The notes beneath the pieces were generated by a model, which ran no database searches, was not told the DNA's origin, and was given only the letters and a program-made list of their open reading frames with translations. Made by a program: the position numbers and the translations under genes. From Lentisphaera araneosa HTCC2155 (GTDB taxonomy: Bacteria; Verrucomicrobiota; Lentisphaeria; Lentisphaerales; Lentisphaeraceae), in NCBI RefSeq assembly GCF_000170755.1, contig NZ_ABCK01000003.1, forward strand, positions 62,001-126,000: 64,000 bases of DNA, written 5' to 3'. Below, in pieces: positions 1 to 8,898 of this stretch. Every line of letters starts with the position of its first letter. The stretch's first letter is position 1.

Positions 1-1209
1 GCTGTTGATAAAGTTAGAGATTTAGAGGGGAGTGATTCACTAATCGAAGCCAAACATGGTGAGAATATAAAGTTGACCATCGATGAAGAGGCTCAGAAAA
101 TTGCTTATAATCTCATGAAAGATAAGCATGGCTCTATGGTGGTGATGGATATATATACGGGTGCTATTCTAGTGATGGTTTCGACTCCCTCTTTCGATTT
201 AAGTCGAATTAGAGAAGTGGATTATTATAGACAAATAGTTTCCGATGATAAGACAAAGCCTTGGGTTCAACTGCCTCGTCCCATGCATAATCGTGCTGTA
301 CAGGGAGCTTATATGCCTGGATCTATTATAAAGCCCTTAGTAGCTGGTTTGGCTTTGGAGCGTGGAATTATTGATGAGCATAGTACATATGATTGCGATG
401 GCGCCTATCACTTAGGACCTCGTAGTAGAATAAGATGTGCGGCTAGGTGGGGGCATGGCAAGATTAATGTGACGAAAGCTTTGGAAGTCAGTTGTAACCC
501 GTTTTTTATTGACCTTGCGGTGCGCTTGGGGATGGAAGATTTGGTTGGCTTTTATGAGCATGTAGGTTTAGGTAAAATGCCGATTTATGAAGAGGGCGTC
601 CATAAGCGTTTGTCTTATGAGAGCGCTGGGACTTTAGCAGATGTGGAAATCCACAATCGAATAGGTGAACTGGCTTACCTTGGTATCGGGCAGGGCAAGA
701 TTGAGCTCAGTCCTGTGCAGGCTTGTGCGTATATTGCGGCTATCGCAAATGGAGGCAAACTTGTTAAGCCCTACATTGTTGATGAGGTATGGAATTCATT
801 AGAAGAAAAGATGATCAGTAAACACAAAAATTACTTTCATGGAGATTTAAATTTCTCACCAAAAACAATGAATTTAGTGAGTCAGGGAATGTATGATGTG
901 ATTCATGGTCGCAATGCTTCTGCAAAAACAGCGCGTTCTGATGATGGCATTGTTTTAGCGGGTAAGACAGGTACGGCACAGGTGCCCTATTATGAAAAAA
1001 ATGCCGAGGGTAAAACAAAGCTTGGTCCAGATGGTAAAGCTATAAGGAAAATCCAAAAGAATTGTTGGTTCGCAAGTTATGGCCCCTATAAAAGTCCAAA
1101 GTATGCAGTTATTGTTTTGGTGGAAGCAGGAGAGAGCGGGGGTACGAGTGCGGCCCCAGTGGTGCGTCAGTTTTTTGATACTTGGAGCGAGACAAAGCCT
1201 GCTGAGTAA
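1..1209 (+). CDS. mrdA: Penicillin-binding protein 2, transpeptidase part (5' end outside window)
   Basis: This is the C-terminal transpeptidase half of a class B penicillin-binding protein that cross-links peptidoglycan in the periplasm. The frame is open from base 1, so the gene begins upstream. The three active-site motifs are visible: SxxK in PGSIIKP (bases about 319-340), the SCN triad in LEVSCNPFF and KTG in LAGKTGTAQV. The HGKINVTKALEVSCNPFF region favours PBP2 (cell elongation, RodA partner) over FtsI. The N-terminal anchor and dimerisation domain are not in the window. The protein ends in a short hydrophilic tail (SETKPAE). The PBP2 identity is firm at family level; the gene symbol is inferred. 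Confidence 0.9.
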   Translation, partial: AVDKVRDLEGSDSLIEAKHGENIKLTIDEEAQKIAYNLMKDKHGSMVVMDIYTGAILVMVSTPSFDLSRIREVDYYRQIVSDDKTKPWVQLPRPMHNRAVQGAYMPGSIIKPLVAGLALERGIIDEHSTYDCDGAYHLGPRSRIRCAARWGHGKINVTKALEVSCNPFFIDLAVRLGMEDLVGFYEHVGLGKMPIYEEGVHKRLSYESAGTLADVEIHNRIGELAYLGIGQGKIELSPVQACAYIAAIANGGKLVKPYIVDEVWNSLEEKMISKHKNYFHGDLNFSPKTMNLVSQGMYDVIHGRNASAKTARSDDGIVLAGKTGTAQVPYYEKNAEGKTKLGPDGKAIRKIQKNCWFASYGPYKSPKYAVIVLVEAGESGGTSAAPVVRQFFDTWSETKPAE

Positions 1210-1229
1210 AGAATTTAGGCAAAAAAAAT

Positions 1230-1315
1230 GACAAGAACAATAGTCGCTCAGTCTTATAATAACTTTAGGGCTGCAAGGCCCGGATGCATGAATTACACAG
1301 AGGATTGTTCTTGTC
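1230..1315. repeat. 12-bp perfect inverted repeat enclosing a smaller hairpin
   Basis: Bases 1230-1241 (GACAAGAACAAT) are the exact reverse complement of 1304-1315. The 62-base interior contains another short stem, GGGC (1268-1271) with GCCC (1278-1281). It follows the PBP2 gene by 20 bases. There is no T-run after it, so it does not look like a simple terminator. I do not recognise an attC core or a known RNA family in it. Confidence 0.45.
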
Positions 1316-1416
1316 GTATTAATATAATAATCATAAAAGAATGAATAGCAAATAGCTGTCGTAAAGAAAGTGGGAATATTCTGTAACTGATCTGTATAAA
1401 GTATCCTTGAGCAGGA

Positions 1417-1448
1417 CGAAAAAAGCCGAACAGAATTTGTTCGGCTTT
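1417..1448 (-). terminator. Rho-independent terminator of the prepilin gene
   Basis: A perfect 10-bp stem (1423-1432 with 1438-1447) has a 5-base loop and is followed on the minus strand by six T. It lies just downstream of the minus-strand prepilin gene that ends at 1471. Confidence 0.85.
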
Positions 1449-1470
1449 AAGAGTTGTCTTTAGCGCTTGC

Positions 1471-1947
1471 TTATTCCCAAGTGCTGATCTCATCACCATC
1501 TTTGTCTAAACACCAAAGAGCGACTTTGTCAGCGACGTCTTGGTCAGAATTTTTGCCTATGCCAGTGATTTGATTTGTGTAGTCATCGTCTACTGCTAGG
1601 TTGTAGACACCTCCCCAAGGGTTTTGGTTAAGTTCACCCTTGATAAAGGATTGTTTTCTAGCATTCGTCGGGTTGCTTTTATAGGGGGCTCCTGTCAAAT
1701 ATGCCCATGTAGTTTCCCAGGCAGGGTCGTCGCTTTTGATACTTGTTCCGGTAAATGGAAACTCCTTAAAGGTTGATAGGTATTGCGTAACCGCCATTTT
1801 AATTTGTTGCATTTCTGCTTTAGCTCGGGTTTCTCGTGCGGACTCACGGGCAATGCCGATACCAACGAGTAGCATGCCGACAATCAAGGAGATGATGGCG
1901 AGGACGACTAACATTTCGATAATTGTGAATTGTTTAGATTTTTTCAT
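1471..1947 (-). CDS. Prepilin-type protein, type IV pilin/GspG-like
   Basis: A 158-residue protein with a class III (prepilin) signal: a short basic leader (MKKSKQ), then FTIIEMLVVLAI with the conserved Glu at +5 and a hydrophobic helix of about 20 residues. The mature part has an acidic, Asp-rich C-terminus with the pattern NPWGGVYNL and DKDGDEISTWE, like the GspG major pseudopilin calcium site region (known family feature). The start has a ribosome site (TAGGT) 6-9 bases upstream. It stands alone with its own terminator. Likely role: subunit of a pilus or type II secretion pseudopilus, cleaved by a prepilin peptidase that is not encoded in this window. PVC genomes often carry many such lone prepilins, so a specific partner cannot be named. 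Confidence 0.85.
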   Translation of the reverse strand: MKKSKQFTIIEMLVVLAIISLIVGMLLVGIGIARESARETRAKAEMQQIKMAVTQYLSTFKEFPFTGTSIKSDDPAWETTWAYLTGAPYKSNPTNARKQSFIKGELNQNPWGGVYNLAVDDDYTNQITGIGKNSDQDVADKVALWCLDKDGDEISTWE

Positions 1948-2182
1948 AAGTGTTTACCTAATTAGTTTTAAATCTTATTAAAAGCTAAGACAAGGGGCTA
2001 CGCTTGTAAAGCGAGTTTGTGTGAAATCTATGTGACGCTTCGTCGAATTTTAGATGAAAAAGCAGTTTAGATGAAAAAAAGAGCGTTTTAAATAAAGTTA
2101 GGCCCTAATGCTGAAAAATTTGCCTTTGGTCTCGTGGTGCATAAGTTTAAATATAATCTTAACGAAAAATAGGAGACAAAAT

Positions 2183-3004
2183 ATGGGTTTACACGGACGT
2201 GGTAAAAAGCCAGTCAAGGCTTATGAAAATATGGATTTCATCAACTCTTCAGATGGACGGCTTCTGCGGATAATGTCGGAAATGATTGAGCCTCGCCGAA
2301 GGTTTACTAAGCAGAATGTACGCGATAGTATAGCTTTTTTTGGTTCAGCTCGACTCTTGTCTAATGAAGATGCGGGGATTATGCTCGAACGTGCAGAGCT
2401 TACGGGTGATGAAAGAAAGATAAAGAAAGCTCAAGCAGCAGTGAAAATGTCGCGTTATTACGAGGATGCGGCTGAGTTAGCGGAGATGCTAACCAAATGG
2501 TCTATAGAAAATGACTTCGGTTATTATATTTGTTCGGGTGGTGGCCCGGGAATTATGGAAGCCGCCAATCTTGGAGCGACTCGCGTCGAAGATGGACAAT
2601 CAATTGGTTTAAATATTTCCCTGCCTTTTGAGCAAGAACCAAACCCCTATATTAGCTCTGAATTAAATTTTGAATTTAATTATTTCTTTATTCGCAAATT
2701 CTGGTTCACTTATTTAGCCAAGGCGATTGTGGTTTTTCCTGGCGGTTTTGGAACTTTTGATGAGTTTTTTGAAATATTGACTTTAATTCAAACGGGTAAA
2801 ACTACCAAGACTATTCCAATTGTACTCTACGGTAAAGAGTTTTGGAGTAATATTGTGAATTTTGATTACTTGGTTGAAGCAGGAGTCATATGTGAAAAAG
2901 ATTTAGATCTCTTTATATGGGCAGATAGTCCAAAAGAAGTGTTCGATTACTTAACTGCAGAACTTAAACTGCAGCGTCGTTTACATTCTGAATTCTATCA
3001 GTAA
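2183..3004 (+). CDS. LOG family protein (TIGR00730-type Rossmann fold)
   Basis: A 273-residue protein with the lysine-decarboxylase-like/LOG signature PGGFGTFDEFFE near residue 186 and the earlier nucleotide-binding GGGPGIMEAANLGA. Characterised LOG proteins release the free base and ribose 5-phosphate from nucleotide monophosphates such as cytokinin riboside monophosphate; the substrate here is unknown. The start at 2183 is chosen because AGGAGA lies 7 bases upstream; an in-frame extension to 2108 has no ribosome site. A TATAAT sits at 2152-2157 but without a clear -35 box. The long N-terminal part (about 90 residues before the Rossmann core) is typical of the longer LOG subgroup. Monocistronic, with a terminator at 3024. 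Confidence 0.85.
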   Translation: MGLHGRGKKPVKAYENMDFINSSDGRLLRIMSEMIEPRRRFTKQNVRDSIAFFGSARLLSNEDAGIMLERAELTGDERKIKKAQAAVKMSRYYEDAAELAEMLTKWSIENDFGYYICSGGGPGIMEAANLGATRVEDGQSIGLNISLPFEQEPNPYISSELNFEFNYFFIRKFWFTYLAKAIVVFPGGFGTFDEFFEILTLIQTGKTTKTIPIVLYGKEFWSNIVNFDYLVEAGVICEKDLDLFIWADSPKEVFDYLTAELKLQRRLHSEFYQ

Positions 3005-3023
3005 TTCACTGATTATTATCTCG

Positions 3024-3056
3024 AGCCCCTTGGTGTTGACATCAAGGGGCTTTTCT
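3024..3056 (+). terminator. Rho-independent terminator after the LOG gene
   Basis: Stem AGCCCCTTG (3024-3032) pairs perfectly with CAAGGGGCT (3043-3051) across a 10-base loop and is followed by a T-rich tract (TTTCTTGTTTG). Confidence 0.85.
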
Positions 3057-3158
3057 TGTTTGTAAGCTTGCAAAAGATCAGGACTTTGAGCTCTCGGCTT
3101 GCAAAGTTCCAAAGGAGGTTTTAATTCTCCCGAAATAAAGAATAATTTTAGGTTAAAA

Positions 3159-4235
3159 ATGATTGATATTAGCGAACGCGTAGAGCGCCTACGAATGCGA
3201 TTTAAGCAGGTGGAAAGTGAGTTGTCAGATCCATCAGTTTTTGACGATAAAGACCGTTATCAGGATTTGAGTAAAGAGCACCAACGTCTTTCGTCCTTAG
3301 TACAGACTTATGATCGTCAAGAAGAAGTAAAAGCTGAGCTTGCAGATAATAAAGAAATGCTTTCAGGTGAGTCTGATGAAGAGCTCAAAGAAATGATAAA
3401 ACTGGATATGGCGGGTTTAGAAGAAGAATTGCCCCTTCTTGAAAAGAAACTCATGATGCTCATTGTTCCGCCCGACCCCAATGATTCTCGCAACTGTATC
3501 GTAGAAATTCGTCCTGCTGCAGGTGGTGATGAGGCGGCGCTATTCGCAGAAGATTTAATGAAGATGTATCAGATTTACAGTTCGAATAAAAGCTGGAAAG
3601 TCGAGGTTATGGAATACACTCCTAGTGACCTTGGTGGTTTAAAGGCTACGGTATTCAGCGTTAAGGGAGAAGATGTATTTCGTGAATTAAATTTCGAAAG
3701 TGGTGTTCACCGTGTCCAGCGAATTCCTAAGACTGAAACACAGGGGCGTGTCCACACGTCAACTGTGACTGTAGCGGTGCTTCCCGAAGCCGAAGAAGTT
3801 GATTTACACATAGATCCTAAAGAATTGAAATTTGATACCTATCGTTCTAGTGGTGCTGGTGGTCAGTGTGTAAACACAACTGACTCGGCTGTTCGCGTTA
3901 CTCACATTCCTACCGGTTTAGCTTGTTACTCACAGCAGGAGCGTTCTCAGCACCAAAACAAAGAAATTGCTATGCAGTTACTACGTTCAAAATTACTTGA
4001 TGAAAAAATTCGTCAAGAAAAGCAGAAGATGTCGGATGAACGCCGTGGCCAAATTGGTACGGGTGACCGTTCAGAGCGTATCCGCACTTACAATTACCCT
4101 CAGAGTCGTATTACTGATCACCGTTTTGGTGTGACAGTGCACAACCTTCCCGATGTGATGGCAGGGAAGTTTGCTGATGTGATGGATAAAATCCTCGCAA
4201 TTGATGCTGAGCAACGCTTAGCTGAAGAAATGTAG
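3159..4235 (+). CDS. prfA: Peptide chain release factor 1
   Basis: A 358-residue class I release factor that reads UAA/UAG and triggers peptide release on the ribosome. The catalytic GGQ is at residues 234-236 (SGAGGQCVNTTDSAVR), and the tripeptide PKT at 190-192 occupies the PxT stop-codon anticodon position of RF1 (RF2 would have SPF). Length matches E. coli RF1 (360). I start at ATG 3159, giving the usual N-terminus MIDISERVERL; a TTG at 3099 would add 20 unlike residues. Oddly, the strongest Shine-Dalgarno (AAAGGAGG, 3111-3118) lies 40 bases upstream of this ATG, while the near one is only TAGGTT. The next gene (ABC-F) follows after 21 bases, a plausible operon of translation genes. Confidence 0.95.
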   Translation: MIDISERVERLRMRFKQVESELSDPSVFDDKDRYQDLSKEHQRLSSLVQTYDRQEEVKAELADNKEMLSGESDEELKEMIKLDMAGLEEELPLLEKKLMMLIVPPDPNDSRNCIVEIRPAAGGDEAALFAEDLMKMYQIYSSNKSWKVEVMEYTPSDLGGLKATVFSVKGEDVFRELNFESGVHRVQRIPKTETQGRVHTSTVTVAVLPEAEEVDLHIDPKELKFDTYRSSGAGGQCVNTTDSAVRVTHIPTGLACYSQQERSQHQNKEIAMQLLRSKLLDEKIRQEKQKMSDERRGQIGTGDRSERIRTYNYPQSRITDHRFGVTVHNLPDVMAGKFADVMDKILAIDAEQRLAEEM

Positions 4236-4256
4236 TCGCGGTAACTAGAGAGTCTT

Positions 4257-6200
4257 ATGTTTCGATTTGATAATATTCGTAAAGCCTATGCGGGACGCAT
4301 GGTCTTGGATGACACTAGTTTTCACGTTCATCCAGGTGAGCGTGCTGGTTTAGTTGGCCCTAATGGCGCAGGTAAAAGTACGATTTTCCGTATCCTTACG
4401 GGGCAAGAAAGTTCTGATAAAGGTGATGTGAAACTTCGCAAGAATATTCGCATCGGTTGGTTGCGTCAGAATATTCCCGATGAATTGAAACATTTACCCC
4501 TTTTAGAATTCGCTTGTAAAGCGCGCCCGGATTTAGAGGCCATTCAAGAAAGAATTATTGAATTAGAAAAAGGTTTTTCTCAAGCAGCTGATCAGGATAA
4601 ACTCTTGGCTCAAATTGGTGATCTTCAGCACGAGTTTGAAGCAGGTGGAGGTTACCTTATCGAAACGGCGGCTCGGACGTGCTTGTCTGGCCTAGGTTTT
4701 AGTGAAGCTGAATTAGAAAAACCTATTTGTGAATTTTCTGGTGGTTGGCAAATGCGTGCCGAGCTGGTGCGAGTGGTGATTTCTGATCCGGATTTACTCT
4801 TACTTGATGAGCCAACAAACTACCTTGACGTACCTGCAGTAGAATGGTTACGTGAGTTTATGGTGAACTTCCGAGGAACTTTATTGCTGATCTCGCATGA
4901 CCGATACTTACTCAATGAATTGACTGATGTGACTTATGAAGTTTACGGAGGTCAGGTGACGCGTTACCCAGGTAATTATGATCAATACAAAAAGGTTCGC
5001 GATGAACGCATGGAGCGTTTGGAAGTTGAATCAGAAAAACTTGAGCGCAAAAAAGAGAAACTTGAGGGCTTCGTTAATCGCTTTAAAGCAAAAGCGAGTA
5101 AAGCCACACAGGCTAAAAGCCGCATGAAACAACTCGAAAAGCTTGAGAGCGTTGACACAATGGTGAAAGTATCGAGTGTGGATCTTCGTTTGGGTACACC
5201 GCCTGCGGGAAGTCCCGTTCCGGTTGAACTCGAAGATATGAGTAAGACTTACGATGGCGAGCGCTACATTTATCAAAATCTTTCTATGGCGATTCAAGAT
5301 GGTGAAAAAATTGCTGTGGTTGGTTCTAATGGTATGGGTAAATCGACTTTGTTAAAGATTTTGGCTAATAAGCTTCCTATTGAAGAGGGTAAAGTGAGCT
5401 TTGGACATAAAACAACTATTGGTTATCATGCGCAAGAGCTAACTGAAAATTTTAGTAACTCCCTTAATTTGATCGAGCAATGTAAGTCATTTGCAGCTGA
5501 CACGACTGAAGGTCGTTGCAGGCAGTTGCTCGGTAGTTTTGGTTTTCATGGGGATGATGTTTTTAAATTGACTGGCGTTTTATCTGGTGGAGAGAAAATT
5601 CGTCTTTCCCTTCTTAAACTTTTGCTAGCTCCGCAAAACCTTTTATTACTCGATGAGCCCACAACTCACTTGGATATTCAGGCAGTGGAGTCTTTGCAGG
5701 ATGCCCTCAAAGAATTTCCAGGTACAGTTTGTTTTGTGAGTCACGATATTGAGTTTATCCGAGGCGTGGCCGATACGATTTTTGAAGTGACTCCCGAAGG
5801 TTTTAGAAAGTTTCATGGTGATTATGATTACTATATGTCGAAGATCAAGGATGAAGTGACTTTAGAGGAACAGCAAGAAAAATCGAAAGTTCAGGAATCA
5901 TCTGGTTTAAATCGTAAAGAGCAGCGTCGTAAGGAAGCTGAAGAGCGTAAGAGCTTGAAGAAAAAACGTGGCCCTTTAGAGAAGCGTACACAAGCCCTTG
6001 AGAAACTCATTGCTGATTTAGAGGCAGAGGAATCGGCTTTGGTCGAAGAGTTTTATCAGGAGCCTCCTTCAGATCGGATGCAGGTAATGAATAATCGTTT
6101 AGATGAAATCTCTACAGAAAAAGAATCTGCTGAAGCAGAATGGGAAGAGAAGTTAGGCGAACTCGAGCTCGTTTTGGCTCAGATTGAGGAAGGGAGTTGA
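4257..6200 (+). CDS. ABC-F family ATPase (Uup/YheS-like)
   Basis: A 647-residue soluble protein with two ABC ATPase domains and no membrane segments. The first has Walker A GPNGAGKST at residues 34-42, signature FSGGW near 160 and Walker B with LLLDEPTNYLD; the second has GSNGMGKST near 356, LSGGE near 442 and LLLDEPTTHLD. Between them is the charged helical linker (about 250-310) typical of ABC-F proteins, which bind the ribosomal E site and influence translation. A C-terminal Lys/Glu-rich coiled coil (about 540-647) resembles that of Uup, which binds DNA or branched nucleic acid. Which ABC-F subfamily it belongs to cannot be fixed by eye. It lies between prfA and an AEC transporter, with a 4-base overlap to the latter. 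Confidence 0.9.
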   Translation: MFRFDNIRKAYAGRMVLDDTSFHVHPGERAGLVGPNGAGKSTIFRILTGQESSDKGDVKLRKNIRIGWLRQNIPDELKHLPLLEFACKARPDLEAIQERIIELEKGFSQAADQDKLLAQIGDLQHEFEAGGGYLIETAARTCLSGLGFSEAELEKPICEFSGGWQMRAELVRVVISDPDLLLLDEPTNYLDVPAVEWLREFMVNFRGTLLLISHDRYLLNELTDVTYEVYGGQVTRYPGNYDQYKKVRDERMERLEVESEKLERKKEKLEGFVNRFKAKASKATQAKSRMKQLEKLESVDTMVKVSSVDLRLGTPPAGSPVPVELEDMSKTYDGERYIYQNLSMAIQDGEKIAVVGSNGMGKSTLLKILANKLPIEEGKVSFGHKTTIGYHAQELTENFSNSLNLIEQCKSFAADTTEGRCRQLLGSFGFHGDDVFKLTGVLSGGEKIRLSLLKLLLAPQNLLLLDEPTTHLDIQAVESLQDALKEFPGTVCFVSHDIEFIRGVADTIFEVTPEGFRKFHGDYDYYMSKIKDEVTLEEQQEKSKVQESSGLNRKEQRRKEAEERKSLKKKRGPLEKRTQALEKLIADLEAEESALVEEFYQEPPSDRMQVMNNRLDEISTEKESAEAEWEEKLGELELVLAQIEEGS

Positions 6201-7150
6201 GCCCAGCGATCCATGCATCGCTCTTAGTCGTCGTTATTTCTGCAGCTGGTTTTATCGCTCATAGAAAAGAGGTCATTAAGCAAGGGCATAGTTCGAGCTT
6301 AACGAATTTACTGATAAAAGTTCTTATGCCAGCACTCATTTTTTCTTCTATCACACAAAATGAAAGTTTTTTGACTTCTAACTTGGTGTTCATGGCGCCG
6401 ATCATGGGCTTTGCTTTTGTATCTATTAGCTTCATTGTGAGTTACATTTTTGCTAAGCTCTTTTTGCGAGGTAAAGATCTTAGTGATTCGGAGAATATCA
6501 GAAGTTTTGTCACTGCCTGCGGGATGCAAAATTATGGTTTCGTGGCCATTCCAGTTATTGTCACATTATTTCCCAATGAAAATCTAATTGGCCCTTTATT
6601 GATGCATAATGTTGGAGTCGAAATCGCTATGTGGACGGTTGCTTGTTCAACTTTGCGTGGGAATTTTGATAGAAAGTCCTTAGGACAGATTTTGAATATG
6701 CCCTTTATAACGGTAATTTTTTCTTTAATTGTCTTGTTTTCCGGTGTGTATAAGTATATACCCGCTTTTTTTGCGGATGCCGCGAAAGCAGTCGGTCAGA
6801 CAGCGATACCCATTGGTCTGATTTTAGTGGGAGCGACTTTAAGTGAGCTTATTAAAGAAGGTCTATTTGAAGGGAAGACAAGCCGTGTAATCAAATTGTT
6901 GAGCTTAGGGCTGATTAACCGTCAAGTTTTACTTCCCCTCATTTGGTTTGCCTTGATCGCAATTATTCCCATGAGCGCGGAGTTAAAAAAGATTATGTAT
7001 GTTCAGGCAGCAATGCCGGCAGCTTTCTTTACTATTGTCTTGGCGAAGCATTTCGGAGGCAACGTAAGAACGGTGGCCGGCGTTTCAGTGGCCTCTTTTA
7101 TCTTGTCACCCATCTCAATCAGTATCTGGCTGAGTTTGGCGCCAAGTTAA
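6197..7150 (+). CDS. AEC family transporter (auxin efflux carrier-like permease)
   Basis: A 317-residue integral membrane protein with about ten hydrophobic segments in the two-fold pattern of the AEC/BASS fold. Family hallmarks are LLIKVLMPALIFSSIT near residue 38 and the later VQAAMPAAFFTIVLA. Bacterial members export or import small carboxylates or similar anions; the substrate is not predictable. Translation begins at TTG 6197 inside the stop codon of the ABC-F gene (TTGA overlap), with GAGGAAGGGA just upstream, so it is translationally coupled. The gene ends one base before the convergent HldD-like gene. Confidence 0.8.
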   Translation: MSPAIHASLLVVVISAAGFIAHRKEVIKQGHSSSLTNLLIKVLMPALIFSSITQNESFLTSNLVFMAPIMGFAFVSISFIVSYIFAKLFLRGKDLSDSENIRSFVTACGMQNYGFVAIPVIVTLFPNENLIGPLLMHNVGVEIAMWTVACSTLRGNFDRKSLGQILNMPFITVIFSLIVLFSGVYKYIPAFFADAAKAVGQTAIPIGLILVGATLSELIKEGLFEGKTSRVIKLLSLGLINRQVLLPLIWFALIAIIPMSAELKKIMYVQAAMPAAFFTIVLAKHFGGNVRTVAGVSVASFILSPISISIWLSLAPS

Positions 7151-8110
7151 TTACTCTTCGCCGAAGCGGATTTGTTTGTAGAAGTAATTGTTGTGGTAGT
7201 CTGCCAAGGCGCGCTCGAGTGAGCGGTAGTTGTGGCGGAAGCCAGTCTTCTTGAGACGTTCCATATTGAGTCCAGCAGGAAGAATCTTGTAGTGCTGAGG
7301 GAGTTCAATACTAGGGTCGAGAAGGTGAGATTCTTTACCGCAGGCTTTAAGACAGAGCTTGGAGATTTGGCTCAAGGAAAATGAGGTGCCTGTGCCGGCG
7401 TTATACAGCCCATTGAGTTCGGGGTTGTCCATCAAGAACAGCAGGATTTCCACGGCGTCTTTCACATAGATCAAATCAATGACATAATCTTTGTCTTCAT
7501 CTTCAGCCGTATAGACGGTTTTTCCATCATCAATCGCATTAAAGTTATTGGTGATGAGGCTAGGCATCTCTGTTTTGTGATATTCATTAGGGCCAAAGAC
7601 GTGTGAGAATTTGAGGCCGCTGATACGATTGAGGATTTGGTTTTTGTGTGCCCACATATCAAACATCTGCTTTGAATAAGCGAGAGGTGTGGTGGGGCGA
7701 AGTTCTTCGATTTTTTCTTCACTATCATTTAGCGAGGCCTGGCCTTTGCCGTAAGTAATTGCGGAAGACGCATAAATAAAGCGAATATGTTTATTTAAGC
7801 AGTAGCTGGCTAGGGCCTGAGAAAACTTAAAATTACTCTCGGTTAAATAGGATTTATTTTTTTCTAAAGGGTCAGTACAGGCGCCAAGGTGAATCACGGA
7901 GGTGATGTTGTCTGGGAGTGCATCGCTACTCATTGCCTGAAGAAAGGAGTCTTTCTCTATGTAGTCAATATAACTAAGTGGGACGAGGTTGCGCCATTTT
8001 TCTGATTCGCCCAAGTGATCAACAATGAGGATGTTTGAACGATTTCGGCAGTTGAGTGCCCAGACAAGTGCGCTTCCAATAAAGCCTGCGCCGCCAGTTA
8101 CTACAATCAT
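7151..8110 (-). CDS. HldD-like NAD-dependent epimerase (ADP-heptose 6-epimerase family)
   Basis: A 319-residue extended SDR. The N-terminus has GGAGFIG (6-12) and the HldD-specific stretch ILIVDHLGESEKWRNLV, so the closest family is ADP-L-glycero-D-manno-heptose 6-epimerase, which makes the heptose of the LPS inner core. However, the catalytic Tyr of the YxxxK motif is replaced: the sequence reads TTPLAYSK, with Leu 143 at the Tyr position and Lys 147 kept. The codon is CTC, so this is not a misreading of one base. Tyr 145 is close by and might substitute. A diverged epimerase or a dehydratase-like activity is possible. It lies downstream of the Spx/ArsC gene on the same strand (47-base gap). 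Confidence 0.75.
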   Translation of the reverse strand: MIVVTGGAGFIGSALVWALNCRNRSNILIVDHLGESEKWRNLVPLSYIDYIEKDSFLQAMSSDALPDNITSVIHLGACTDPLEKNKSYLTESNFKFSQALASYCLNKHIRFIYASSAITYGKGQASLNDSEEKIEELRPTTPLAYSKQMFDMWAHKNQILNRISGLKFSHVFGPNEYHKTEMPSLITNNFNAIDDGKTVYTAEDEDKDYVIDLIYVKDAVEILLFLMDNPELNGLYNAGTGTSFSLSQISKLCLKACGKESHLLDPSIELPQHYKILPAGLNMERLKKTGFRHNYRSLERALADYHNNYFYKQIRFGEE

Positions 8111-8157
8111 AATGAACCTTTAGATAAATTGAGTTAGATTAATAAAGTCGCTGAGAA

Positions 8158-8517
8158 CTAGAGAGAAAAGAATTCTTTCCAAGTTTCTTCTTTAAAAGCG
8201 ACCATGGCTTTGTCGCCATCAATCACAAAGGGACGCTTAACGAGGTTGCCGTTGCCCATGAGTAAATCGAGTTGTTCGTCTAAAGAGAGCTCAGCAAGCT
8301 TTTTGCCGAGTCCTTGGGCGCGGTAGTCTTGGCCGGAAGTGTTAAAGAGTTTTTTGATGTTGCCGTCATAGGCATCGAGCATTTGGAGGAGTTCGTCTTT
8401 ACTTGGTGCTTGCTCGCGAATGGGGATGGAATCATAGCTGATATTATTGGCTTCTAGAAACTTGATGGCTTTAACGCATGTGCCACAGCGTTTGTATTGA
8501 TAGATTTTTACTGACAT
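8158..8517 (-). CDS. Spx/ArsC (arsenate reductase-like) family protein
   Basis: A 119-residue thioredoxin-fold protein with a CxxC motif (CGTC) near the N-terminus followed by KAIKFLEANN, and the family pattern KKLFNTSGQDYRAQGLGKKL and LVKRPFVIDGDK. The family includes glutaredoxin-coupled arsenate reductases, E. coli YffB and the Spx/MgsR redox regulators of Firmicutes. The RPF segment and the lack of a neighbouring arsB or arsR argue for a YffB/Spx-type housekeeping role, not arsenic resistance; this is inference. Expressed from the minus strand, divergent from rpsP. Confidence 0.85.
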   Translation of the reverse strand: MSVKIYQYKRCGTCVKAIKFLEANNISYDSIPIREQAPSKDELLQMLDAYDGNIKKLFNTSGQDYRAQGLGKKLAELSLDEQLDLLMGNGNLVKRPFVIDGDKAMVAFKEETWKEFFSL

Positions 8518-8722
8518 GGCTTAAGTTCTTTGTTAATTAAAGTGAATGAAACTAATTTACTCCCTCACTTGCTTCTTTATATAGAATGTGTGTAAAAAGT
8601 CGTGGTTTTTTGACTTTGATTTGAGCGTGAGTTTTAAGTGACTAGTTATTGTTGATGGGGGCCTAAAAGAGTCATGGAAAGGTCGTTTTCTTAAGTTGGT
8701 AATTGTTAGTGGCTTATAAATA

Positions 8723-8750
8723 TTGACTTGCGCTGGATAAAAGCGATAAA
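8723..8750 (+). promoter_or_regulatory. Candidate sigma-70 promoter for the rpsP operon
   Basis: TTGACT (8723-8728) and GATAAA (8745-8750) are spaced 16 bases apart, 149 bases upstream of rpsP. The rest of the 381-base divergent gap (8518-8898) holds a CCCTAGGG palindrome at 8799-8806 in the presumed leader and no gene that I can see. Position and match only; not proven. Confidence 0.45.
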
Positions 8751-8898
8751 GCTATTTGCGCTTTTTGCATCTTCGGTTACTTTACCCGTCTCCGAAATCC
8801 CTAGGGGTTAATAGGTGCTTTTGATTCTTAGTTTTCAATTAAAGCTAAGATAGGTATCTAAAAGAAAACAGCAGAAAGCTAAACAAGGAAATAAACAT

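Noticed and set aside
1230-1315. Integron attC site
   Set aside because: No GTTRRRY/RYYYAAC core pair at the ends and no integrase in the window.
3099-3158. Longer prfA starting at TTG 3099
   Set aside because: Adds 20 residues unlike any RF1 and leaves the Shine-Dalgarno inside the gene.
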